In this document: piece by piece, positions 24,704 to 35,317 of the stretch
Layout of the letters: every line of letters begins with the position of its first letter
Position numbering within the stretch: position 1 is the stretch's first letter
Assembly: GCF_022965805.1 (NCBI RefSeq)
Contig: NC_133110.1
Location: forward strand, 30,252,668 to 30,316,667
Reading direction: 5' to 3'
Source of the DNA: Primulina eburnea
Taxonomy: Eukaryota; Streptophyta; Magnoliopsida; Lamiales; Gesneriaceae
Length of the DNA stretch: 64,000 nt
Translations under genes and position numbers: made by a program
The notes under the pieces: generated by a model
The model's input: the letters and a program-made list of their open reading frames with translations, nothing else
What the model was told of the DNA's origin: nothing
The model's database searches: none

Positions 24704-26606
24704 CCTGTTGTGGGGACCCGGACGCTAATTCATTCCTTAATCGTCTTTAGGAATAAGTCAAACAATTATAATAAACAGGGTCTAAATTTTTTTTTTTTTC
24801 TTAAATTATACAGCGGAAACGTAATGTAATTAAATTCAAATTACATATTAAACATAACATACAATTATTGTATGATCTACAATAATCTAACTAGGTTCCA
24901 CTACAAGTCAGTGCTGAATCCTAAGTTGCTTCAAAGCCCGGATCTCCACGCTATCTAGTCCAGCCTCGTTCTCTTCTTGACCCTGATCCTAGCCCACCTG
25001 TTGCCATGCACACATACAAACAAGACACCAGCCGGATAACTCCGGTGAGATATAAATATCCCAGTATAAATCATGTATACATGCAATCATAAAACCATAT
25101 AAAAGCATATAACAGAAAATCATATCCCATATTAAAATCATGACATGAAATAATAACAAGAATAAATCATATTCTATACATGTACCCTATTCAGGAACAT
25201 AATCAATATCAAGAATAATTCCTATTCTAAACCTGTACCAATATCAGGAACAGCAAGGAACATGAACCATATTCAGGAACATAAATCAATATTAATCAAT
25301 ACAATAAGATATAACTGTCACTCAGTCCAGTGACTCTACATTTTAGACTAGACTCAATCCTAGCCTAGGGATCCCGGTTTCCAGACATTGGCATTCCATA
25401 TCGACCAACAGTAATAGAAAAGACTCCAGTTCTATCCACGTCGATATCGTATCGATAATCAGTAATAGAGAAGCTCTGTTTCTATCGACATCAGTATAGT
25501 ACCGATCAACAGTAATAGAAGAAACTCTGATTCTATCCACATCGATATAACATCGATCAACAGTAATAGAATCAAGTTATAATTCTATCCACATCGATAC
25601 AATACGGATCACCAGTAATAGAAGGAGCTCTAATCCTATCCACATCGATAGCCAATTATCCAGCGACAGACAATGGCACTTCCGCCAATACAATATCTTA
25701 TGACATCGTGCAATGTGCCCGGGGTGATCCCACCACTATCAGGCACTTCTGTCATAAGACTACTCGTCTAATACCTGTCATCTATAATTCAAGAGAACAA
25801 GTATATCAATCAACTTAATGCAAATATCCATGCAATAAAGTAAAGTATGAGATTTAGGGAAACTCGAGTCAAACCTCACTCGAGTTGTGCAATCCCAACT
25901 CAACATTAATTTATACCTTTATCTCCTCGCTCAGAAGAAGAAGAAGAATTCCCGACTCTATCTCGGTCCATTCTCAATCTGTTAATAACAATACCGAACA
26001 GATATAATATCAATAAACAACTCAAATCAATACCTGTTCTGATCAATATTCAAATCAAGACACATAATCTGATCAATGTCCATTGAGATACGATCTAATC
26101 CATATCGACGATATCACGATATAATCAAAATCACTATCGAATCTGTTCAATATCAATCAACTGATGTTTCGACGGTATAACAATACAGTCTTGATTATCC
26201 CGTCAGTCCAAACATCACAGATATAATACCAGAACTCATAATAAATGTCGATACCAGTCATAATCTCAATAACAATACATATCTGATATGAATTCTCAGT
26301 CAAATCGCTTCCAGAAATCATAACAATTTCATAAGAAGTCTGTTTCTCAATCTGACTTCGATTCTATAATGTCTAACATGATAAGAACATCATATATGAA
26401 TCCTATTCAATTCTGACAACATCATAATTTCAAAGTATATCAAAACGTAGCAAAACTTACGTCCAGTTGTAGCCTACGTTGATAGGAACTCGGTACTGTA
26501 CTCAGATTCAAAATCAGACGGACGGATTGAAATAAAAAGGCGTAAGGATTTTTGGTAAACCTCCTCGACCCTTTTCTCGCTTCTGAATGAATTATCAATG
26601 TTTGTA

Positions 26607-26626
26607 CATATATATATCTATATACA
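26607..26626 (-). promoter_or_regulatory. TATA-rich tract of D 5' LTR (putative core promoter)
   Basis: Complement is an alternating TATATAGATATATATATG-like tract, about 50 bp downstream of the hairpin array on the element strand. In the left LTR, E has inserted into exactly this tract. Confidence 0.5.
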
Positions 26627-26678
26627 TACTCGTTCGCATGCAAGTGACCAAGTGGCAATTTCACATTTTGCATGACTC

Positions 26679-26939
26679 GCGCTCGGGCGGTAAGAAACTA
26701 CCACTCGAGCGCGGAAGTTTCTGTCCGAGACCACGCTTGTTATCCCTTTGGCGCTCGGGCGGTAATTCTTTACCGCTCGGGCGCCATACATTCTGCCCAA
26801 ATCTCATTTTATCCCACGCTGGCGCTCGGGCGGTAACTTTCTACCGCTCGGGCGCCAGACTTTTTGTCCAACTTTCCCATTTATTATGCATTGGCGCTCG
26901 GGCGGTTCTTTTCTACCGCTCGAGCGCCAGATGTTCTGT
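26679..26939. repeat. Four GC-rich hairpins in D right LTR
   Basis: Counterpart of 20557-20806. Stems here are slightly better matched (GGCGCTCGGGCGGTAA with TTTACCGCTCGGGCGCC). Confidence 0.85.
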
Positions 26940-27099
26940 CCAACATCTTAGCTTATAATATACCGACGCCCGGCTTCACTCCTCATGTCTTATTTGATTC
27001 CTGTGATATTTGCTAATCACAATTCTGGCAATTAATCAACGTAATTATACTCAAATCATTTCAGATTACGGTAATCAAATTCTCGGGCCTTACACCGAT

Positions 27100-27935
27100 A
27101 ACTCAATCTCAACATATATAAAAAATATACAGTCCTCAACTCATCATCATCATCATAAGCATAGGACAATACTCAAAATCTGTATCACTTCAATCTACAC
27201 ATGCTGGAAATTAACAACCGTAGCATATAACATCCGTTTCTTGATCCGGTTGCGAATATATCATGCTCAATACCTCAAGAACACAATATAACCAACATAT
27301 TACACTTTTCCAAACATCTATAATTCAAACCATACTGAAACTGAAAGAAACTTACATCCCCTTGAAGCTAACGATGAGAGGAGCTCAAAATCGAAATCGG
27401 ATTAAAGTTTGGATGTATGAATCTTACAAAATCACAATTTAAAAGCATGAGGAATAAAGCTTTCTCTCTCCCTGGAATCCTTCGGTTCTTGCTCCTGAAT
27501 GAGGAGAAACGAGACACCTCTATTTATATCTTGCATGTTATATAACACATGACTCATTCTTCAAAGGGCACGCATGATCGCGGGTGCGGTGGCTCAGGAA
27601 CGCGGGTGCGCTGTGCCCACGGCATGCCTAACATTTTTCCGAAATTCTCCGACCGCGGGTGCGGTCAATGCAGGACCGCGGGTGCGGTCGCACCACCGCG
27701 GGTGCGGTCTTGCTTGCCCCGCGGGTGCGGTCTTGCTTCGCACAAATCCACCAACTTTCTGTCAATGCACCGCGGGTGCTGTGTCTCCTAGCACCGCGGG
27801 TGCGGTGTAGCTTCGACCATGCTCTCTCAAAATTCCATAATTCATGCAATAGTTTCTACTTTCATCTTATAACATGCATTCTCCTATCTTCCAAGTCTCT
27901 CATGCCAATGAAAACTCAAAATCTCGAGCCTTACA
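27100..27935 (-). repeat. LTR of C, left copy, segment 2
   Basis: The 5' part of the left LTR of C, after D. It contains the TATAAATAG box (complement of 27520-27528) and dyad array 27576-27806, and ends at TTACA next to the purine tract. Confidence 0.92.
27576..27806 (-). repeat. ACCGCACCCGCGGT dyad array in C left LTR
   Basis: Eight units in 231 bp, four exact ACCGCGGGTGCGGT and four variants. It is the same motif as in element E. Part of the spacer also matches E: GCGGGTGCGCT followed by a CACGGCAT segment. Confidence 0.85.
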
Positions 27936-27956
27936 TTTCTCCCCTTCTTAAAGAGG
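27936..27956 (-). promoter_or_regulatory. Polypurine tract of C
   Basis: Complement contains AAGAAGGGGAGAAA immediately before the 3' LTR. Confidence 0.85.
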
Positions 27957-28037
27957 AGTTCGTCCTCGAACTCGTAAGAAATTAATCATGCGAGTATATA
28001 CAAAACAGTATAGTCAAAACTGAAAAGAAAACTCACA

Positions 28038-31000
28038 TCATATGAATAGCTCGGGATGTTTCTGTCTCATATCAGACTCTGTCTCTCAGGTTGCTTCCTC
28101 GATGCCATGACAACTCCACTGAACCTTCAAAAGCGGAATGGTCTTGGTTCTAAGTTGTTTCTCCTTCCGATCAAGAATCTGTATCGGTCTTTCAACATAG
28201 CTCAGAGTCTGATCTAACTCGGCCTCGTCAGGCTGAATAACATGAGAATCATCTGGCATATATCTGCGCAACATCGATACATGAAAAACGTTATGTATTC
28301 CAGATAGAGAAGGAGGAAGAGCAAGTCGATAGGCTCGGTCGCCAATCTTCTCTAAGATCTCATACGGACCAACGTATCTAGGAGACAAATTTCCACGTTT
28401 GCCAAATCTGACAACGCCTCTGAAAGGTGAAATCTTTAAAAATACTCTGTCTCCCTGCTCAAATACCAACGGTCTGCGTCTGACATTGGCGTACTTCGCT
28501 TGCCTATCCTGCGCTGTCTTCATTCTTTTCTGAATGATCTTCACTTTCTCGGTCATCTCATGAATCATATCAGGCCCCAACTCTGGTACCTCAGAGATAT
28601 CATCCCAGTACAACGGAGATCTGCACTTATTTCCGTATAAAGCTTCGAACGGTGCCATCTCAATGCTAGTCTGATAGCTGTTGTTGTATGAAAACTCACA
28701 TAACGGCAATGAATCTTGCCAACCAATACCAAAATCTAGTACTACAGCTCTCAGCATGTTCTCTAAAGTCTGGATAGTCCGCTCTGACTGTCCGTCTGTC
28801 TGAGGATGATAAGCAGTGCTCAGGTGTAAAGTCGTACCTAGAGCCTGCTGCAGGCTGTGCCAAAAGTGAGAAGTGAATCGTGGATCACGATCTGATACGA
28901 TCGACTTCGGCACACCGTGTAATCTTACGACCTCTTTGACATACAACTCTGTCATCTGATCGTGTCGATAGGTCATTCTGTACGGAATAAAGCACGCTGA
29001 TTTGGTCAGTCTATCTATCACAACCCAAATAGCGTCACAGCCCCGCGAAGATCGAGGTAACTTCGTCACGAAATCCATGGAAATATGGTCCCATTTCCAT
29101 TCAGGAACAGACAAACTCTGAAGTAAACCTCCGGGCTTCTTTCTTTCTGCCTTCACCTGCTGACAATTCAGGCATTTAGACACAAATTCTGTAATATCTG
29201 TCTTCATCTGCTTCCACCAGAATTGTGTCTTCAAGTCATTGTACATCTTCCTGCCACCAGGATGAATGCTGAACCGACTACAGTGTGCTTCTGACATGAT
29301 CTGTCGTCTCAAATCTGAAATCTCTGGCACTACTAAGCGGTTATTCACATAAAGAACAGAATCTCTAACCTGATACTCTGATATATGACCAGCTCTGACC
29401 ATATCAATCGATCTCTGAACACTCGAATCGGTTCTCTGCGCTTCTTTGATCCTCAAAATCATATCCGGCTCAATCTGAATCATAGCAAGTCGCAACGGTC
29501 TACTCTCTGTATCAAATGTCAATCCAGACAAGCAACAATCCTCTACTAAATTCGATACACCTACTGTCGACAAGGAAAGAGCACATACCTTTCGACTCAA
29601 GGCGTCTGCCGCTGCATTCGACTTCCCTGGATAGTACTTGATCTCGCAATCAAAATCTTTCAGCAGATCAAGCCATCGTCGCTGCCTCATGTTCAACTCT
29701 GACTGAGAAAAGAGATACTTCAAGCTCTTATGATTTGAGTAGATCTCAAATTTCTCGCCATACAAATAATGACGCCAGATCTTCAAGACAAAGACAATCG
29801 CCGCCAATTCAAGATCATGAATCGGATAACGAGTCTCCTGCGGCTTCAGCTGTCTAGAGGCGTACGCTATCACATGCCCTCGCTGCATAAGAACACATCC
29901 CAATCCTCTGTGAGATGCGTCACAATATACAACAAACTCACTTGTACCTGAAGGAATCGTCAAGACAGGCGCACTAGTCAGCCTCTTCTTCAACTCCACA
30001 AAACTGGCTTCACAATCTTCAGACCACACAAATGGCATGTTCTTCTGTGTCAACTGGGTGATAGGTTTCGCTATACTGGAGAAATCTCGGATGAAACGAC
30101 GATAATACCCGGCTAGAACCATGAAACTGCGTATCTCCGGCACAGAAGTTGGTCTCGGCCAACTGATCACAGCCTCAACTTTACTCGGATCTACCGCAAT
30201 ACCATCTCCAGATATAATGTGCCCCAAGAAGACAACCTGTTTCAGCCAGAATTCGCACTTGGACAATTTAGCGTATAACTGCTCTTTTCGCAAAGTCTGC
30301 AATACAATCCTCAGATGATCTGCATGCTCAGTCAGACTCTTCGAATACAACAAAATATCATCAATGAACACAATCACAAAATCATCTAAATATCTCTAAA
30401 AGATACGGTTCATCAAACTCATAAATACCGCTGGTGCATTCGTTAAACCAAAAGACATAACGATAAACTCGTAGTGCCCATACCTGGTCCGGAATGCAGT
30501 CTTCGGGATATCAACGTCTCTAACTCTGAGCTGATGATACCCTGATCTCAAATCAATCTTCGAGTATACAGAAGATCCCTGTAACTGATCAAATAAATCA
30601 TCGATGCGCGGCAAAGGATACTTGTTCTTCACTGTTGCCTTGTTCAACTATCTGTAATCAATACATAACCGCATCGAACCATCTTTCTTTCTAACGAAAA
30701 GCACCGGAGCACCCCAAGGTGATACACTCGGTCTGATGTACCCCTTGGACAGAAGATCTTCTAACTGCGCTTTCAATTCTTTCAACTCTATCGGTGCCAT
30801 CCTATACGGAGCTTTCGATATAGGAACACTACCTGGCACAAGATCTATGCTAAAATCTACCTCTCGAACTGGAGGCAACCCTGGAATCTCATCTGGGAAC
30901 ACGTCTGCAAACTCGCAAACCACTGGCAGATCTGCCAATGCTGGGCTCGACTTCAGTAGATCTACTGAATATACGAGAAAGCCCTCTGCTCCTCTCTGAA

Positions 31001-32558
31001 GCAATCTACTCATAGTCAGAGCAGATACTAAGGGAATCCGAGATCTGGAACCCTTTCCGTAGAATTTCCACTCATCTGTCATTTCGGGTCTAAATCTGAC
31101 AATCTTGTGGAAACAATCTACAGTGGCCCTGTACTTGGTCAACATGTCTATACCAACTATACAATCAAAATCAGCTAAACCAAGTACTATACAATCTATA
31201 TCAATCTCATGCCCCTCAAACTGAAGCATACAATGTCTAACAGTAGTCACAGATATTAAGCCACTTCCCAACGGAGATGTAATAGACACTACAGTAGACA
31301 TCGACTCAACAGGCAAGGAATGTCTCAATGCAAAATGTTCAGATATAAATGTATGTGATGCACCTGTGTCTATCAACACATATGCAGGATAACCGCAAAG
31401 AAAACAGTTACCTGCAATGACGTCATCCGGTGCCTCCTGTGCCTGCTCCTCTGTCAGCGCAAATACCCCAGCCTGCTGTCTGGGAGGTTGACTCACTGTC
31501 TGACTACCTCCTGGTCTCTGCTGGGTCTGTGTCGATGGTGGCTGGAAAGAGTGTACAGAGGATGCCTGCCTCTCCATCTGTGGCACTGGTGCTGATGATC
31601 CTGTACTCTGGAATCGTTGTGCACCTCTCTGGGGACAAACTCTGGCGAAGTGTCCCTGTTGCCTACAGATGTTGCAGCGTCCCATAACTCCTTGACACTG
31701 CTCCGTGGCATGTCGTCCTCCATACGAGCTGCAATACACGCCACTATAATCTCACCCCTGACCTCTCTGTCGAGATCCACTCGAGCTCGATGAACTACTC
31801 CCGGATTTCTTAAACTGCTTGCCCTTAGCTTTCAAAAATTCCTTCTTGCCATTACTACTAGATCCACTATCGAAGCGAGGAGGAGGTGGTGGAAACTGAA
31901 CGGCGGTAGGCTGTGTCGGTCTCTGCCCCTGAACACCGTAAGAAGCGCCTCGCTGCCTGATCAGGCCAGCCTCTGCTCCCTTCGCTCGATTCAGTGCCTC
32001 TGAAAAAGTATTAACTCGTCCCGTGTTCACCAAAGTAAAGACATCTGGATTCAACCCATTGATAAACTGATCGGCCACTGCCTCGTCGTTCCCTGCCACA
32101 TGCGGTGCAAATCGAAGCAAGGCAGAAAATTTAGCAACATACTCCTCGATGTTCCACTGTCCCTGCCTCAGATTCGCAAATTCAGCTCCTTTATATTTTC
32201 GGTAGGAGACGGGAAAGAAGCGCTGATAGAACTCATCCTTGAAAACTTTCCACGTAATGTCAATGCCTCGGTGCTCCAAGGCTCTCTTCGTAGTCAACCA
32301 CCAGCTCTTTGCAACCTCTTGCAGCGGATGCCCTACCAATTTCACACGTCGCTCATCAGTATATGCCAAAGACTCAAACAACATCTCGATATCATCAAGC
32401 CAGCTCTCGCACTCTACTGCACTCTCTGTGCGCTTCAGGGTAGGCGGATGGAAAGACTGAAACCTCTTCAATAAGGTCTCCATCGGCGTAGCGGTAACAT
32501 CCATCTGTGCACCTGATGTGCTACCCTGCTCTGGCTGTGGTACACGTCTAGGCGGCAT
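28038..32558 (-). pseudogene. Chromovirus gag-pol of C (four nonsense codons, no frameshift)
   Basis: One frame of 1507 codons from the ATG at 32558 (MPPRR) to TGA at 28038-28040. Order: gag; two knuckles, the first altered (CSSYGGRH), the second [14 protein letters not shown] (about 31640-31680); protease DTGASHTF (about 31350-31375); RT with [10 protein letters not shown] (about 30345-30375); RNase H with [10 protein letters not shown] (about 29910-29935); integrase HHCC (about 29150-29290) and DDE core ([23 protein letters not shown]); chromodomain-like tail. In-frame stops: TGA 31752-31754, TAG 30648-30650, TAG 30396-30398, TGA 28086-28088. At least the last (expected Trp) fits C-to-T change on one strand. 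Confidence 0.92.
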
Positions 32559-32802
32559 AAATCTGATTATCAAACTGATTAGTACAAAATCAATATCATC
32601 TGTTTCAGCCCTCCTCTGATCATAACCTCTGATCGAGAATCGGTTCTGATTCAGGCTTGACAAGTATATGCTGTAAATCAATTCAGATAATACAACAACA
32701 TACAATAAGGAAAGCAATAAATCATGCTAGCATCTCAAAAGCAAGGAAGATGACTCGATCTACCCTGCTCATTCTATTCTATCTCAGTCTACGGAACCTA
32801 CA

Positions 32803-32814
32803 GCTCTGATACCA
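32803..32814 (-). promoter_or_regulatory. Primer binding site (initiator Met-tRNA) of C
   Basis: Complement TGGTATCAGAGC, exact, five bases inside the LTR at 32820. Confidence 0.92.
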
Positions 32815-32819
32815 CCTGT

Positions 32820-33150
32820 TGTGGGGACCCGGGCTCTAACTCAATTCTTTTGGGATTTATTGGATCTTTGCTCGAAAATGTGGGTCAAAATTTTGCTTTT
32901 AACATTAATTCAAATGTATAATTAAAGCATAACATGTCTTTATAATAATTAAACAACATCATGTACATACAAGTCTGTTTAGTACAATCATACGCTAGTG
33001 TTTAAATACCAACTACAAACATAAGTAGTCCAAGTTTAATAAGCAAACACTAGAAATCTTCAACGCCCGAGATCTCCACGCTATCATCAATCTCTCATCT
33101 AGCTCGAGACCCAGATCCTGCCCCACCTGTTGCCATGCACACATACAGAC
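32820..33150 (-). repeat. LTR of C, right copy, segment 1
   Basis: The 3' end of the right (5') LTR of C, cut at 33150 by Copia copy J. It resumes at 42523. Confidence 0.92.
33146..33150. repeat. Target site duplication of element J (CAGAC)
   Basis: CAGAC precedes the TG at 33151 and recurs at 42518-42522. The empty site is seen in the left LTR of C at about 10079. Confidence 0.95.
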
Positions 33151-33316
33151 TGTTAGAGTAGGTGCCCGTCGAGCCAAGTGTTGGCCGAGTGTTCACAATG
33201 AAACTCTATGAATAAGCAGTCTTTATTTTAATAATATTTGAAATTATTACTTTGGCAAATCTTTATCTGTATACCCATGCTAGCTGCATAGATAAAGCCC
33301 TTGAATATACAAATAG

Positions 33317-33379
33317 TAGAAAGAATATGAGATGCTCATATGATGAGTATCATGAAACTCATATTTGTAATACTGCATA
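33317..33379. repeat. Segment bounded by TACAAAT / ATTTGTA in Copia LTR
   Basis: A stretch of about 60 bp lies between the 7-bp inverted repeats TACAAAT and ATTTGTA, with internal partial dyads (GAGATGCTCAT, GATGAGTATCATG). The same segment is inverted in the A/B LTR (about 3696-3755) and forms the spacer of the palindromic junction at 52245-52292. It is in standard orientation in both LTRs of J and the 3' LTR of H. Confidence 0.75.
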
Positions 33380-34270
33380 TTCTAAACGGTTCCTAGTCGA
33401 TTCAGCCGCCACTAAGAAGGATATAGGCCGCTCGAGTTAGAGACTAGTATCTGCGATGTGAGTACCATGTTTCATTGGTAGGGGACATTGTGATGTCCGA
33501 ACATGCAGATAGGTGCTCCTTGTAGAGTGCACTGAACAACCCTCCATAAAAGGACTTTCCAAGTGGTTCTCACTTATCGAGTGGAAAAGTCCTGGTTTAT
33601 GGTTGTACAGAATTAGTCCTTATGACCCGGGACAACATTGAGACTCTATGTGCTAGAATTACACTTTGACTTGTTTACCGACTCTCATGGGGTCATCAGG
33701 TGGCAAGGTTGGGTGTTCTGTCGAAACACATAGGAGTCGATGCATTGTAGTCGGGGATTCACCGCTTACCTTCGGGTATGGATATCCTATGTGTTATCAT
33801 GTGTATGTAGATCGAAATCTCTGGCCAGAGTATGGTTGTAATTATGAAAGGTGTTTCATAGATTACACCATCGATGCAACTACGACATGACACATAGTAT
33901 CGATTCATTGACAACTCTCGATAAACCAATGGTTGTCGAATCGATCGGGATATATGAGTTGAAGGGACCGTACTGTACGCTAACCATAATTGAATGGTTC
34001 TTGCAGGCACTATCATGTGATACCTAGGGAATCACGTAAGCGATGCTGCTAGGCGTTTAACGTGATTGGTTGGGTACTATCAGACTTGAGTTCTGACGTT
34101 CTTACTATCAAGGAGTTGATAAGTAAGAATGGAGCAATTGGGGTATGCTCGAATAAGGACATGTTTAGTCCGAATCACATGGAGATGTGAACCCACGGCT
34201 AGTTGTATCAATGAACCATTGAGGGCCACACAAGTACTAGCTTTGTAAATCCCGATGAGAAGTAAAAATA

Positions 34271-34418
34271 GTTCAATGTGTTGAACGGCTTATAAAGGAG
34301 TTTATAAGCGTAAGGAAAATTAGAAGTATGACTTCTATAAAGGAGAAAATAGTTCAAAGTGTTGAACGGCTTATAAATGTGTTTATAAGTGTAAAGAAAA
34401 ATAGAAGTATGACTTCTA
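34271..34418. repeat. Duplicated triple-dyad module in Copia LTR (J, 5')
   Basis: Two tandem units, 81 bp period. Each has three consecutive inverted repeats: GTTCAATGTGTTGAAC, CTTATAAAGGAGTTTATAAG and TAGAAGTATGACTTCTA. The B LTR (44140-44310) and A/B LTR (3520-3690) also have two units; the 5' LTR of H (53201-53267) has one. The element core promoter may lie here, but no box is clear. Confidence 0.8.
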
Positions 34419-35305
34419 TGAGAGAAATGTAAATTTTGATTTATGGAAGTGTTCCTAAATTAAAATTTGGCCAAGTGACTAATGTTTTTGAAAATTGTGA
34501 TTTTCATAAACATTATTATGGACTAAATTAAATTAATTCAAGTGTTGAATTAATTAAACACTAGTGGGCCTAGTAGAGCCCAAATAATTAAATTAATTCA
34601 AGTGTTGGATTAATTAAATAATATTGAGTCTAGTAGAGCTCAATTAAAATAATTATTTAACTAGTGGGACTTGGGTAAATTCAAGTAATGTTTAATTAGT
34701 CTCAAATATGTTTGAGATAATTAAATTTAGTCCAAAGTTTTTAATTTGATTAAAAACTATATTGTATGCATGCATGGGAGGTGAAGGGTTGGAGATTACT
34801 TTTGAATAAAATATTGGCATGGCATGCCACTTTTTGGATCAACTTTTTGCAACCCCAAGAGAACTCTTCCCTCCTCCATTACACATGCATATGGCCGAAA
34901 CCTCACCTCCAATTCTCTCCCAAGATTTTTCTCCATTTTGTTCTTCAAATTGTTGAAGAATAAAATACTTCTCTTTGATAAATCTTCTTGTTTTTCTAGT
35001 GCAAAACAAGAAGGGATTTACCTAGTTAGTGGTGGGCTTGATTTTGAAGGAAAGAACTCAAAGAAAAGGAGGAGCTTGTAGATTTCTTCATGCCATTCAA
35101 GAGCCAAGTTGTTTACAACTTGGTTGGTGCCATCATCAATCTCTTGAGATTGATAGGTAACGATTTTCTAACACCCTATGAATGTCATTATGTGTGTTTT
35201 TGTATTTGTTGCACAAAGAAATGGGGTGGCCGAAATTTTCCTCATAAAATTCGATTTTTGTGCTTCCGTTGCGTTTCCGGCCACCGTAACCGGTCCGCTT
35301 TCAAG

Positions 35306-35317
35306 TGGTATCCGAGC
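35306..35317 (+). promoter_or_regulatory. Primer binding site (initiator Met-tRNA) of J
   Basis: TGGTATCCGAGC, one mismatch to the iMet site, two bases after the LTR end. The mismatch is shared with A and B, while H has the perfect site. Confidence 0.9.

Larger units (their letters stand above)
10762..27094 (-). mobile_element. Non-autonomous Gypsy element D, interrupted by E
   Basis: Minus-strand element. The 3' LTR is 10762-12676 plus 20506-20971 (2381 bp), the internal region 20972-24708 (3.7 kb), and the 5' LTR 24709-27094 (2386 bp). Ends (TGTAAGGCCCGAG...GGTCCCCACA), primer-site context and gag resemble element C. Only a broken gag is recognisable; pol is shortened and decayed to non-coding sequence. 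The LTRs differ at only about 34 places (about 1.4%), far less decay than pol shows. It therefore most likely moved with proteins supplied by a C-like relative. Confidence 0.88.
24709..27094 (-). repeat. LTR of D, right (5') copy
   Basis: 2386 bp, uninterrupted, with hairpin array 26679-26939 and an AT tract at 26607-26626. It gives the empty site for E insertion. Confidence 0.95.
33151..35303 (+). repeat. LTR of J, 5' copy
   Basis: TGTTAGAG...CTTTCA, 2153 bp. It contains the TACAAAT...ATTTGTA bounded segment (about 33317-33379), the dyad repeats 34271-34418, and AT-rich tandem dyads around TTCAAGTGTTGAATTAATTA (34525-34625). Confidence 0.95.
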
